Positions 47,264 through 59,400 of a stretch of 64,000 bases of DNA are shown here, in pieces. How positions within the stretch are numbered: the stretch's first letter is position 1; each line of letters starts with the position of its first letter. The DNA comes from Epinephelus fuscoguttatus. Lineage: Eukaryota > Chordata > Actinopteri > Perciformes > Serranidae. Location of the stretch: positions 17,012,428 to 17,076,427 of the forward strand of contig NC_064759.1 in NCBI RefSeq assembly GCF_011397635.1, written 5' to 3'. The translations under genes were made by a program, and so were the position numbers. The notes beneath the pieces are model-generated. The model saw nothing but the letters and a program-made list of their open reading frames with translations. It searched no databases and was not told where the DNA came from.

Positions 47264-47715
47264 AACACGCCCTCCACAATATTCATTGCCTTATAGAAGC
47301 TCAGTTTTAGTAAGTTTTCCAACTTTTGCCAAGAGGGAACTTTAGATATTGGTCCCTAGATTATGTTCACTGAGTTTCATGCAGATCGGTCTCTTCCTAG
47401 GAAGAGATTGATTTGAAGTGTTTTTCAAAAAATTCAAAATGGCGGAAAATTTATAAACTGGAAGTTATGGGTTCTTGAGGCAAATTTGTTCCTCGTGAGG
47501 AGAGGCATCTCTGTGCAAAGTTTCATGTCTCTACGACATACGGGGCATGAGATATGCCCATTCAAAGTTTGCAATTTCAATTGGTTGCTATAGCGCCCCC
47601 CTTTGGCCAATTGATGTAATATTGCTTCATTCGCATCCTCCCATGACCCTCTACCACTGTGCCAAATTTCACATGGATTGACCAAGTCAGTGAGGAGAAA
47701 AACGTGGAACAGACA
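47264..47715. repeat. Dispersed repeat R1, - copy
   Basis: Near-identical inverse of 17,268-17,724, from ACGCCCTCCACAATATTC to GGAGAAAAACGTGGAAC. A CA microsatellite follows. Confidence 0.7.
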
Positions 47716-50700
47716 CACAGACACACACACACACAGACAGAGTTTTTGTCATTATGTAGTAAGATATTACCATTCCTATATAACGCAAAAATATCAAAAA
47801 TCAATTTAAAAAATAAGTTTTTAGGCTGAAATGTTGCTGCACAACAGAAATGACCCAGATACGATGTGACCTGTCAGTAACAATGTGCTTTTGTAAAGTG
47901 GCACTCGCAGTGTAAATATAATGTTGCTCAACCTCTGTTGTCACACTGTCTGCTGGGAGTGATGGAGCTGATGGAGCTCATTCGGTGCAGAGTGATTGAT
48001 AAGAGAACATGTCTTTCATATAGAAAAGTGTTTTCTCAAGGTTTTTATTCACACAATGAAGTGGTGTTTATATTTGCAACCCCAAGTTGTTAGCAGGTCA
48101 ACCAAAGGCTTTACATTTTTGTCTTTTGGTTTGTTGTTTGAAAACAGAAAAAAAAGAATAATGTGCTCAGTTTACAAAAAAATCTGAATCTTATCTAATC
48201 TAAAAGTAATTTCTTGACACAGACAAATGATTTACTAATGCTTTATTATAACACAGTGTCCTTACATTCAGTCAAAACGGAACCAAACGTACCACTGAGT
48301 TTTACAAAGCTGAATTTCACCACCATACTGTAGTTTCACACAGTCACTGGAGTTTCATGTGATACAGACGCATTCTTAACATCAGAAGTCACGCTACACC
48401 TCTAAGTTTTTATGGGGTCTGAATGGATTCTTTGGCTGTCTCCCAAGTACGTAAAGTTTCTGTAATGTAAATGTAAAACCACACTTTTACAGACAGACAC
48501 AGTTTATATTCAAACTTTTTTTAAGCAATGTAGTTCACCTGAAAAAAAGGCACTCCTTTTCACCTTATACAGCCGTTTCTGAGTAAATAAAATTTTAAAA
48601 GATACTAAATTTCATATCGTTCTTGGTATAGAAAGCAATTCAATGCATCTACACATTTTGCTGAAATTAAAGTTCTTACAAGAGATTAAGTTTTCTTACA
48701 CACAAAGGGGAATTTTATTCCTTATTTTGGTCTGCTTGTTATTGTATTTAAAATCCAACCAAAGGTCCAAAACTCTACTCATTTTTATCAAGGGTGATAT
48801 ATGACAAAGAAAAGCAGCAAAAAAATCACATTTAAATCATCATCATCAGATATTCTTGTGTCGATAAACTGATTGATTAATTAACTACACACACACTCTT
48901 TCTCATAATGACTTATTTAATGTCCCAGAAACACAGTGAAGACTCACAGTGTCCTTTATATGAATGGGATGACAAATGAGGCTCAAAAACAAAATCCAAT
49001 GTCTAAAACTAAAAGACAGTTTGAACTTCAGTCCTCATTGGTACAGGAAAGAGTAAAGCTTAATTTGGAGATTCCAGAGGAAGTATATGTAACATTTTTA
49101 GGAGTGAATGTGAATTGAATTGTTTGTCTGATTTTCCTAAAAGGTTAAAGCCGTCTAAAAAGTCTCAGCTTTTAGATCTTTCAACCAGGTTGACCTGTGA
49201 CCTCTGCAGAGTGTAGCAACTGCCAGTTCTTATCTGTTAATTGTTGAATGAGTTAATATTTTACCGCAGAGAAGAGCCATTGTTTTTCATCTCAGTTAAT
49301 CTTCAGTATATATGTAATGATGTCGCCTGACTGACATGAACCAAGTCAGACATTATTAGAGTAACATTATTGTTACAGCCCAGTTGGCAGGATAAAATGT
49401 TGGGATTGTACATTTGTGCAAACCATTGGTATGTTACATCTGTCCAGATTAGATGTATACTAGTTTCTCATCAGGAGGAGGTGCATTACGTCGTATCCTG
49501 TTGTGTTTGTAGCGATCAAACTGGGTATTTTAAGCTAAAAATAAGTTTTTCCGAGCCCTAACCAAGTGGTTTTGGGGCCTAGACCTAACCACACATTAAC
49601 ACAGTGTTATCATAACATAAAATTGAAGCATAAAAAAAAAATCAAAGAATCAACATATTGACTACATATGAAACTACAAATGTAACATATCTGTGGCTTG
49701 CAGGAATGTACAATACCAACATTTGTCCTGGCACTTGGGTTGATTGTTAAAAACTCTGAGTCAAAGTGTTGTTCTGTATAGACTTTAGTGTCTGGAGTTG
49801 GAATATCCAGAGTGATAGAATAAAAATCTGACCTTTCATGACATTTCATTTCATTTAGAAATGAAGTTCTGGATGACACCTTAAACTTGTGATTGCTGCT
49901 AGATGGTGTGTTGTATTTAATAACCAGTGACTGATGTAGAAACCTGTAGAGGGCAACAGTGTGTGTTTGTCTGCTTCTGCTTTTCCTTGCAGTCAGATGA
50001 GAGATTATCAAAAGTTCTTCTTTTCTTAAAGCTCAGATAAATTGTCTTTGTTATTTCATATCTCCTGTTTGTGGTTGGTGTAAAGGCAAAAATACAAAGA
50101 TGGAATGCAGAGTCAATGGTGCTGAAATGTAAAAATTTACGTCGCAACAAAACCATTAGTAGACACTTCTATGAGCCTCCTGCACAAAGACATCATCGCC
50201 AAGGGGGACGGAGGGATCACATCATCCCCAACCTCCCCTCAAATGTCTGACCAAAGATTTCAGCTTTGCTCCTGCACCTATAGGTCACATGAGGTCACCA
50301 CCAATTAGGGTTGATCTAGGTAATTGTAGAGATTACATGCAGTACAAGCCCAGCTTGTGTAATGTGTGACTGCAGCCTGATTGTGTGCAGTGTTAAGTGC
50401 CTGACAAACGTGTTCTTCCGCTGTCCTTGTTCTGGTCCAAACCTTGTGACCAGATTAATGATTTGCACGTTAAAGAGTAATAGCCTAAAATAATAAAAAT
50501 GATAAGATCCAACCTGACAACAGCTCCATGACATCCTTTGTGTTGGACCAGTCCAGCTCGATACACATGTACACATCTGTTTAAGGGTCAAATACGCAAC
50601 TGAATGCTGTCAGTCATAAATAACAGACAAAGTCCATTTATTTCTACAACAGGTGCCATAAAATATTTATTATAGACATAAATTATGAACCAAGAAACAT

Positions 50701-50822
50701 TGCTCTATAGAGCCCAGTAATAATAATTAACAAGGCCGATGGTGTGATGATTTTCCATCTGACTCTACGTGAAGCACTGAGTTTTTATTTAGTATGAATT
50801 CATAAACCTTCAGTTAACATTT
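47716..50822. other. Intergenic, no gene seen
   Basis: AT-rich DNA between the two CEACAM-like genes. Open frames of up to 133 codons (49,610-50,011) show no domain or splice logic. Confidence 0.5.
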
Positions 50823-50917
50823 CGGGGATATCAACATGTTTCGACTATACAAGTGTTCATCAGGATATGACAGTGATATGATAAGACTTGTGTAGTCGAA
50901 ACGTGTTGATATCCCCG
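50823..50917. repeat. Long imperfect hairpin
   Basis: Arms 50,823-50,854 and 50,886-50,917 pair over 32 bp with two mismatches around a 31-bp loop. Each arm carries CGGGGATATCAACA and GTTTCGACTA. Confidence 0.85.
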
Positions 50918-51934
50918 TTTTATTAAAGGATTTTTACACTACCCCAGAATGCCTCAGACTCTTAGTTTGGACTACCTTTTGTTACATCTTGATATCTCTG
51001 TTTACAAATAGGACAGTCCTTTCTCTTTTTTATACATTATTTTTTTTTCCTTGGCCACGAAGAACACCTGTGTGGTTTTTTGATTCCTTTTATTCTGACC
51101 CAGGGCAGCACTTACTTTTTTCTTTTGTTTAACAAGACTAAATTCATATTTGAGAAAAGGGAAGTTCAGTTACACTACCTCAGTATGTTTTATGGTTAAT
51201 GTGGTACTGGAATTATAAAATGAGAATGAGGAGACCAGACAGTTTATTTTCTTTACTTTGAGCCTTTCCCAGTTAATACTGGGTAGAAGTCACCAGTTTA
51301 CTTATTAAAACACACAGACAAACACTTAAATGATATATAACAACTTACATCTGTTTTCAAATTAATCAACAAACAGAAATTTTTACTCAAGATATTGTAT
51401 TTTTCATTAGTGTCACTGGAAAAAGCATCAAGAGGGCAAAAAGTGAAGTGTCAAGATCAAATTTTAGTGCAGTTTGAATTGCATGTGTACTCATTATCTG
51501 AATAGAATAGGTAAGTATTTAGTACTTTTCAAAACCCACATTACAAATTGCACCATATTTAAATATTTAAACTAACCACAAACACAATTGTTAAAGACAA
51601 AGAACAAATTGGGGGCAAAGAAACGGCAATAAAATGCAGCTGAAAGTCAGGTCATGACATGGTTTACAGTGCTCACAGAAAGATAAATATTACGAGATAT
51701 ATAGTGGAGAGCATATATTTATTAAATAAAAACCATATTTAAGATGATAAACAGCATCTGTTTCAATATCAGCTTAGCATATCTATCTGTTCTCACCTGT
51801 GATTGCTGTATCAGCTTCAAAGATAAGATAAGCTGTGTGGATTCATTGAAATAAAAAGTTTATGACCCCTTTAGGAAATTTGGCATCATTGCTATATTGC
51901 ACTCAGCTGTATGTGTCACTATCATGTTAAGTCA

Positions 51935-52294
51935 TTCATTTTTCATTATCGCTTATCCGGTTAGGGGTTGTGGAGGTGCTGGAGCCTATCCCAGCTGACA
52001 ATGGGCGAGAGGCAGGGTACGCCCTGAACAGGTCACCAGACTATCACAGGGCTGACACATAGAGACAGACAACCATTCACACTCACATTCACACCTACGG
52101 ACAATATAGAGTCACCAATTAACCTGCATGTCTTTGGAGTGTGGGAGGAAGCTGGACTACCCGGAGAAAACCCACACTGACACAGGGAGAACATGCAGAC
52201 TCTACACACAAGGGCTCCCTCACCCTGGGTTTGAATCAGCAACCCTCTTGCTGTGAGGCGAGAGTGCTAACCACTGTGCCAATGTGCCGCCCAT
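51935..52294 (-). mobile_element. Fish tRNA-derived SINE-like repeat, inverted copy
   Basis: The same family as 25,538-25,916, on the minus strand. It has CATGTCTTTGGAGTGTGGGA, the reverse complement of the SINE body, and ends in GGCACATTGGCGGC-like head sequence. Confidence 0.7.
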
Positions 52295-52772
52295 TCACTA
52301 TCATGTTTATGGTGATAAAACTTTTCTTTTTTTGTTGTATTCAGAGGCAGTGACACAGGAGGCACTGGGGATTCAGATGACATCTTTATTGAATATACAC
52401 ATATTTACACAACATGTCTTGAATGATAAAAGACACTGAACTTTATTTTATTTTACTGTACTACTACTACTACTTTTATTTTACTACTACTATATTACTT
52501 TAAATGAATAAATACTTTTAATAATTTTTTCCTTTTGTAATTTCTTACATATATTCAGAATAAGTGTTCATCTCAAACTAATTCTTGCAAACCATCAGAT
52601 ATGATCAGAAAATCAGGTTACACAAAAAGTTGCAATGCAGCTGTGCATCAAACTCAGCACAATGAAGTGTAATCTGAAGGAGGCAGAAAATGGTTGGGTT
52701 GAATAAATAAATACAAAAACAATAACACTGCCGTCTTCTTACAGTATGTGTGTTTGTGTTTCCTAATTTTGT

Positions 52773-53138
52773 TCATGCTGCAGGAGGAAAAAATAACAAA
52801 TGGTTAGAAAAATACAAAACTGTGAACTCAAGGCAAACACACGGGCGCTCTCTCTTCAAAATCAAATTTAATTTGATCACATTCAACTCACCGTCAAAGG
52901 AAGTCAAGCCATTCTGTGCTGTCACTGAGATCTTATACACGTCTGAACGTCTGTTCCTCATGCTCAGAGATTCTGAGGAGTCAAAGTGCAGTTTAAATAA
53001 ATTCATTAGGTCACTTCATTACGTCAGTTTTATCACTGAGAAATGAGTCTTTCCATCGTCCTACATGGTAACTTAAGAAAAGAACTTGGATTAGATGAAT
53101 ACTAACCTTGTCGATGTGCTGGATAGTCGCTGCTGTTT
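52773..53138 (-). CDS. Cytoplasmic exons of CEACAM-like transmembrane gene
   Basis: Three small exons: 53,107-53,138 ([11 protein letters not shown]), 52,892-52,972 ([20 protein letters not shown], then NGLTSFD) and a 5-nt terminal exon 52,773-52,777 that completes Ala and gives TGA. The terminal acceptor TTTTCCTCCTGCAG is strong, but a 5-nt coding end is unusual. The tail has tyrosines in SDYPAH and DVYKIS; neither fits an ITIM. Confidence 0.65.
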
Positions 53139-56100
53139 CTGAAAAAATAAAAAGGAAGGAGTTGTTAAAATATGGCCACATGTTACACATAATTCAAACT
53201 TGAACCAGCTTTAAACTCAAATTTCCACAGAAAGTCAATGTGTTATATTTGGGTAGAACTCTATAACGAGGCTGTGTCAACTGCAGTGAGAAAAATATTC
53301 ATCAATGTCAACTGGAGTCTCATGTGAATTATGTGTGTGACCAAAAAAATAGGCACCCCTGTGTACAGTAAGTCAATCCAATACAAAACATGATATTTTA
53401 TTATTAATTGGTGCTGCCATTGTGTCAGAGGTTTTATTTTAATTCAAAACTGATCTCTGAGGCTGTCGTTTGTGGCGTTGTGGTGTTGTGGCGTGGCGGT
53501 GTATCCAATATGTTGCTCCTCCATATAAATTCCACATTTTTAGAGACACATTTCAGTATAATGTAGTTCAATGTAAAACCATCACAAGCTACAGCCTCAA
53601 ATTATTATACATTTAAGTCAACACATAAATAATAACCTCTGCGATCTCAGTATTTACTGTAAGGTTACTGCATTGTATTACTTTGTGAATCAGTTTTTCT
53701 CGCTCATCTTCAAAACAGAGATCATGAACAGCATTTCATAAACCATTTAACCATCTATTCATTAGGTTATTATCATAAAGAAAGTAACTATTGTTTCAGT
53801 TAAGTATTTTCTAATAAATTATTGCATTTATTCAAGATGTTAGGTAATACAGCCAAGTGCATGTGGTCTCACTTTATGGACAATTATGTCATCCTGTGCA
53901 TATGTACAATTCAAGATAACACACTTGTAGCCTTTGTCAGTGGTGAAAGAACTATTAAGATCTTTTACTCAAGTAAAAGTAGCCATACCACAGTATAAAA
54001 ATACTCCATTAAATGTAAAAGTCCTGCATTTATATTGTTACTCAAGTAAAAGTAAATAAGTATCAATCATCAGAATGTACTTTAAGTATCAAAAAATCAA
54101 AGTATTTATTAGGCAAACCCGGTCGCTTGAAGACAATGCTGACATTGTATGTTTCTGCAAACCACAAATGTGTTACTCTTGCATGTTGCACATGTGTCAG
54201 ATCAGAGTGTCTTAAGTAACGTAGTATGTGAGCTGACTTGGTGGATGGTGTTACACCTTGGCGAGGCACCTGCCAAGCTGCAGACCACTGTTAAAGACCA
54301 ACAAAAGACAAAACCATGTGCTGTGTCTCCAGAGGCTCCAAATGCAAGTGTTCTGGAGCAACCTGTCATGAGTTTCCATCAGTACTATGTTTTCACAGAG
54401 ACATCGCTGTGCTTCCAGTGTACTCCCAAAAGTGGGTATTTTAAGCCAAAACATTGATCGTTTCGTAACCGCGATCATGTGGTATTTGTGCCTAAATTTA
54501 ACCACACATTAACCCTTTTGAAATATTAACTTTCACTGTATCCTCTACAGCAGTGGCTCCCAACTGGTCCAGCCACGAGTCTGGATTTCTCCTTGGTCAT
54601 CAGTTCAAGGTCCACTCAGTCTATTATACTGAGTGTCATAACTGCATTTGGCCATGTCATTGAGCTAGTTTGCTGTCCATTATTACACACTCTACAGCAG
54701 GAAACAGCACTTTAAAATAAAAGCTTTGTACCGGAAATTCCATTCACTTCAAAATAAAGTGTGTTTTTTACAAACTTTTGCGACATGTTTTCGAGTCCCT
54801 TGCGGTCCATTCAGAATGGACCTGCAACCCACCAGTTGGGAACCACTGCTATACATTATGACGTCTAAAAGTAATAATCTGTGGTTTGCAGAAACGTGCA
54901 ATGCCAACATTTTTTTCTGATGGTTGGGTTGTGGAGTATTATGTATTACTGAATCATTATTATTGATGCATTTATGTAAGCAGCATTTTAATGTTGTCAT
55001 AGTAGAACTGATTTTAACTCGTTAATATACTATTATGTCATTTTAAGAATGAATAACATTTTTTGAACTGATCATATGTTTTACATGTTAAATCTTGACA
55101 TAAAAAACTATCACTGTCAGATAAATGTAGTGGAGTAAAGAGTACAATATTTAAGACATCAGAAAATGGAAATACTCAAGTCAAGTACCTCCAGGCTGTA
55201 CTTAGGTACAGTACTAAAGTAAATGTACCTATTACATTCCACCACTGGCCACTAAGGAGCTTTTTTCAGCAGAACTCATGATCTGTTTTATGCTTACCTG
55301 TTCCTCCTTATCATGCCATACACAATTGTTCCACCAACTACAGCAATAAGAAGAAAGCATCCAGCTGTTATGATGGTAGCTCTCCCGGCAGCAGTTGAGC
55401 AGTCACAGTCTAAGAAATCTGAAGGAAAAAAAACACCCAAGAGGATCCTTAATGCATTTCTCCAAAACACACATAGATATACAGTTTTTCTTTTTTTTTT
55501 TTGTCACATACCTACAACAGTTAACTTGTGGCTCACTGATTGATTCAGCCCTGTAACAGCGTTCACAGCAGTGCAGGTGAACGTCCCCCCGTCAAAGGGT
55601 CTGATGGATTTTATGACGAACGCAGCCTCACGGACACTGGTTGGCCTCCCGTTGTAAAGCCAGATGAACGTTGGTGATGGTACAGACATCGTGGAGCAGT
55701 AAAGCATTGTAAAATCGTTAACACGCACTGAACTGGGTCCTGTGATAGCCATGTTGTCAGGTCCATCTGTAACACAACCAATCAGATTGTTTTAAGTTAT
55801 TGCAGTCTGTGCAGTGTCTGTATTATTGTAGAGGCTTTTGATGGTTCCATCATACTTATTTTGTGTGTTTTATTTTTTGCTTTCGGTCTTCAGGATTAAA
55901 CCCATTGTTACAAAGCTCATACTGTTGTGGGCCAGTGCTGATAATGAACAATTTGCTGAGAACAGCTGTACGTATACGGGACTGTGAATCACATTTAGAA
56001 GTAGGTAAAGTAAAAGTAGCAACAGCCCTGTGCAGACATACTCTAAGTAAAAGTCTTGCAATTAAAATTGTACTTGTTAAAAGTGCTCACTGTGCAGAAT

Positions 56101-56374
56101 GTCCCATTTCAGAATGATATATTTAAAGGTTATTCTTTAGGGCTTTTGCCTTTATTCTAGGACACGATGCACGCTTTAGTAGTTGAGCAAGATGTCGCCT
56201 CCAGAATGATATAGTTTATATACAGTAACTGGATCATAATCATCATTGATAAATTAATGTCTTCATCACTTCAATATTGCATCTGGTAAAGGAGGAGCTC
56301 AATTTAACCAAGCTTGTGAATGTACCCCTGGGGATCAAAAAGGTCTTATCTTCATAAATTACCATTCATTTGTT

Positions 56375-56425
<51 letters not shown>

Positions 56426-59400
56426 TTCTTTTTTTCCCCCCACAAATACAACATGCTAATGTTTTTAGCACAAGCCTATGGCATTTTACATTGTAGAAAT
56501 TAGCCTAGCCGCTAGCCTACCTCTACTATGAGGCCAGGAACATGTAACAAATGTAACGTTTCAGAATTTGGGTCACTTACAACTCACAGAGTTCACCGAC
56601 CAAACAACTGTCTTATACGAAACACGTTTTCCAAACACATATCACATGCTAACGTTATTACAAGCTTATGGCATTTGTTGTGTACACTAGCCAAGCGATT
56701 ACGAGCATGCGCGGTGGCAGGGGGCGCTCGAGCTCCTCCAAAAAGGTCGAGCGCACCAATTTCCTTTATTTTTCAGATTTTTCAGATTACATTTTTTTTT
56801 AAATCAATCGTTTGTTTGGAAGTGAATACAACAAAATTTATTCACATTTAAAAAAGAAATGATTGTATTAATTTCACGCAAAGCCGCCCCGTGATCCCGT
56901 CTTGTGATTGGTTGCTCAACGATCACGTGCCAGAGACGTTTGTTGAAGTTCGGCTGTCAAAGCTCGCAAACAAACATGTTGTGTGGTCTGTAATGGATGG
57001 GTTGTTGTTCCGTGAGTACAAACAAGCGTGGAAAGTTGACTGTGATGCAGAAAAACGCCACAACACGATAACGATAAAGTGTGGGATGAAGTTCAACTGG
57101 CGAAGCGCCATATTGAAAGAGAAACGGGATTACTGTTAACGCCGTATCAGGACCACAGACTGAACGGGGCTTCTGACCGGTGAGTACATCTTTGTTTAAA
57201 CTGACTAACGTTAGCTGTTTTGTTGTTTGGACAATGTGTGTATCGTGTCATTGTCAATGTGTGTACCAGCTCCTGTTTTCCTTTTGCATTATTGATGATA
57301 ATAAGCCATGTGGGCTGTTAGTTCAGTTGGACCCGGAGGGGTCACAGATTTCGGTGTTACACGTGTTTTGCAGTGTGTTTTGTTGTCAGTGGTGGTTCAT
57401 AATGGTGGTTGTCAAATGGAAATGGTTGTTTTTATGCTGGCTACAACTTCAGGCATTCATAGTACACAGGTAGAATTGGTGACGGTGATAATGATTTGAG
57501 TTTTGTGTTTAATTTTGTTATCTCTGACGCATTTTTCAATATTTTGCTTCTGACTGTAGTAGATTTCTGTGCATGGCTGAACAGTTTTGTATTGTTGTAG
57601 TGCTGTATTAGGTATAAATAAAGTCTTCAGATCACTGAAGCACGCATATAAGACCCTCATTTTATGTCCGTGTGGTTAAAGCACACTTTACACTCATAAT
57701 TTGTTACCCTTAGATCAGGTTGTAGGTGCATTGCAATGAGCACTGAGTCTAGTTATTTGGTCTATGAAGATAATGTGTGACTGATAATTGATGACATTGC
57801 TATTAATAATAGGTCTACAATAGTGACCTCTAGAAATGAGGGACAAACACTTATGTCTACATATAAACTAAACCACAATGTCGTGATATGACACTAGGTT
57901 TTGTCTTAGATTTTACATATAAAATCATAGGTGTTGTCTTTTCCTGTTTTAAAAGCTGCATTACAGTAAAGTGATGTGGTTTTCTGAACTTACCAGAGTG
58001 TTCTAGCTGTTCTATTATTTGTCTTTCCTCACTTAGTCATTATATCTACATTAGTAGTGATTATTTGTCAAAAAGCCCATTGTACGAATATTTATTTCAA
58101 AGCACCTATCAACCCTATCAATCCTACAATACCATGGCAATATTGATATCAAGGTATTTGGTCAAAAATGTTGTGATATTTGAATATGTCGCATTGCACC
58201 ACTATGTTTCCACAGCAGCCCAGAACAGCCAAATCACACACTGGCCTCAGATTGGGGCCGTTTGTGTTTTCCCATCGGCCACCGTAGCTAGCAGCCTCTC
58301 CATGATGAGTTGTGTGAGAAAACACTGATTTTTCCAACTTGAAACTGCTTTATTCAGTGTGTTTATCGGTTTAAATCACTTTTTCCCCACTCAAAGGCAG
58401 TTTGTGGAGATATGAGTTGCAAGGGGGATAACTGAACAGTCGTTCTGATTAGAGCTGACCTGATCAGATCGATGGATAAATCCTGTAATGAACAGGATCC
58501 TAAGTTAAAGAAAAAAGTTGAGCACACATTAGCAGTTGTTGGCCTAGCGACCTGTCTACGCCGAGCTGACCAAGGTCAGAGAAACACTAATTTGTGCCTT
58601 GGAATTGCTATACTTGGTGTTTTTAGCAGTTTTAATCACCTGCTCTGTTTGTTTTGGAGAGGGAGAGATGTCTCTGGATAACTCAGCTCATAGTAAAACC
58701 CTCCTAAACAACAACATTGAAGGAATTTTAACTGGGAGTTCACGCTTGGCACACGGAAGAAGTTTCAGCTGTTTGATATCTGCAGTCCTCACCAATAGAT
58801 GCCACTAAATCCTACACACTGTTCTTTAAGTCTGAGGGTTTCAGCCTGTAGGGTTGTGAGCATCAGATCCATAGATGTGGTTTAGATCTGTTAATGCCAC
58901 TGAGCCAGCTGGGGTCTCTATGGAACCTGAAAGTAATTGCCATCTTAACTCAGGGAAGGTGTGTAGCACAAGTCCCTTTGTCACATACTCACGTTGGATG
59001 AAAAGATTCACCGGCTGGGTGATTTCACTGCTGACACCATTCGACACGTTGCAACTGAATGGTCCCTGGTCGTAGCGGGTCACTCTAGTTAGAGTGAGAG
59101 TGGCGCCTCCATCAGTGAGCTGAACTCTGTCACTTTTTGTAACCTTGGAGCTGCCGTTCAGCCAGAGGAAAGAGGGGTAGGATCCAGAGGCGGAGCAGGA
59201 CAAACGGACAGAGCTGTTGAACTCAAACAGGCCCAAGTGTGAGTTGTTTGAAGTCACCATCACATTGGAGATTGGTGCTGTGGATAAAAAATAAAAAGAG
59301 GATAGCAGAAAGCCACATTTTCAAAATGTAAACCCATTGCTCTGTGACCGTATAAATTACTGAATGTATTCAAACTTACTCCGTACAGAGATGGCTGCAG

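Noticed and set aside
49610-50011. 133-codon minus-strand open frame
   Set aside because: No domain, signal peptide, splice logic or compositional support; AT-rich chance frame.
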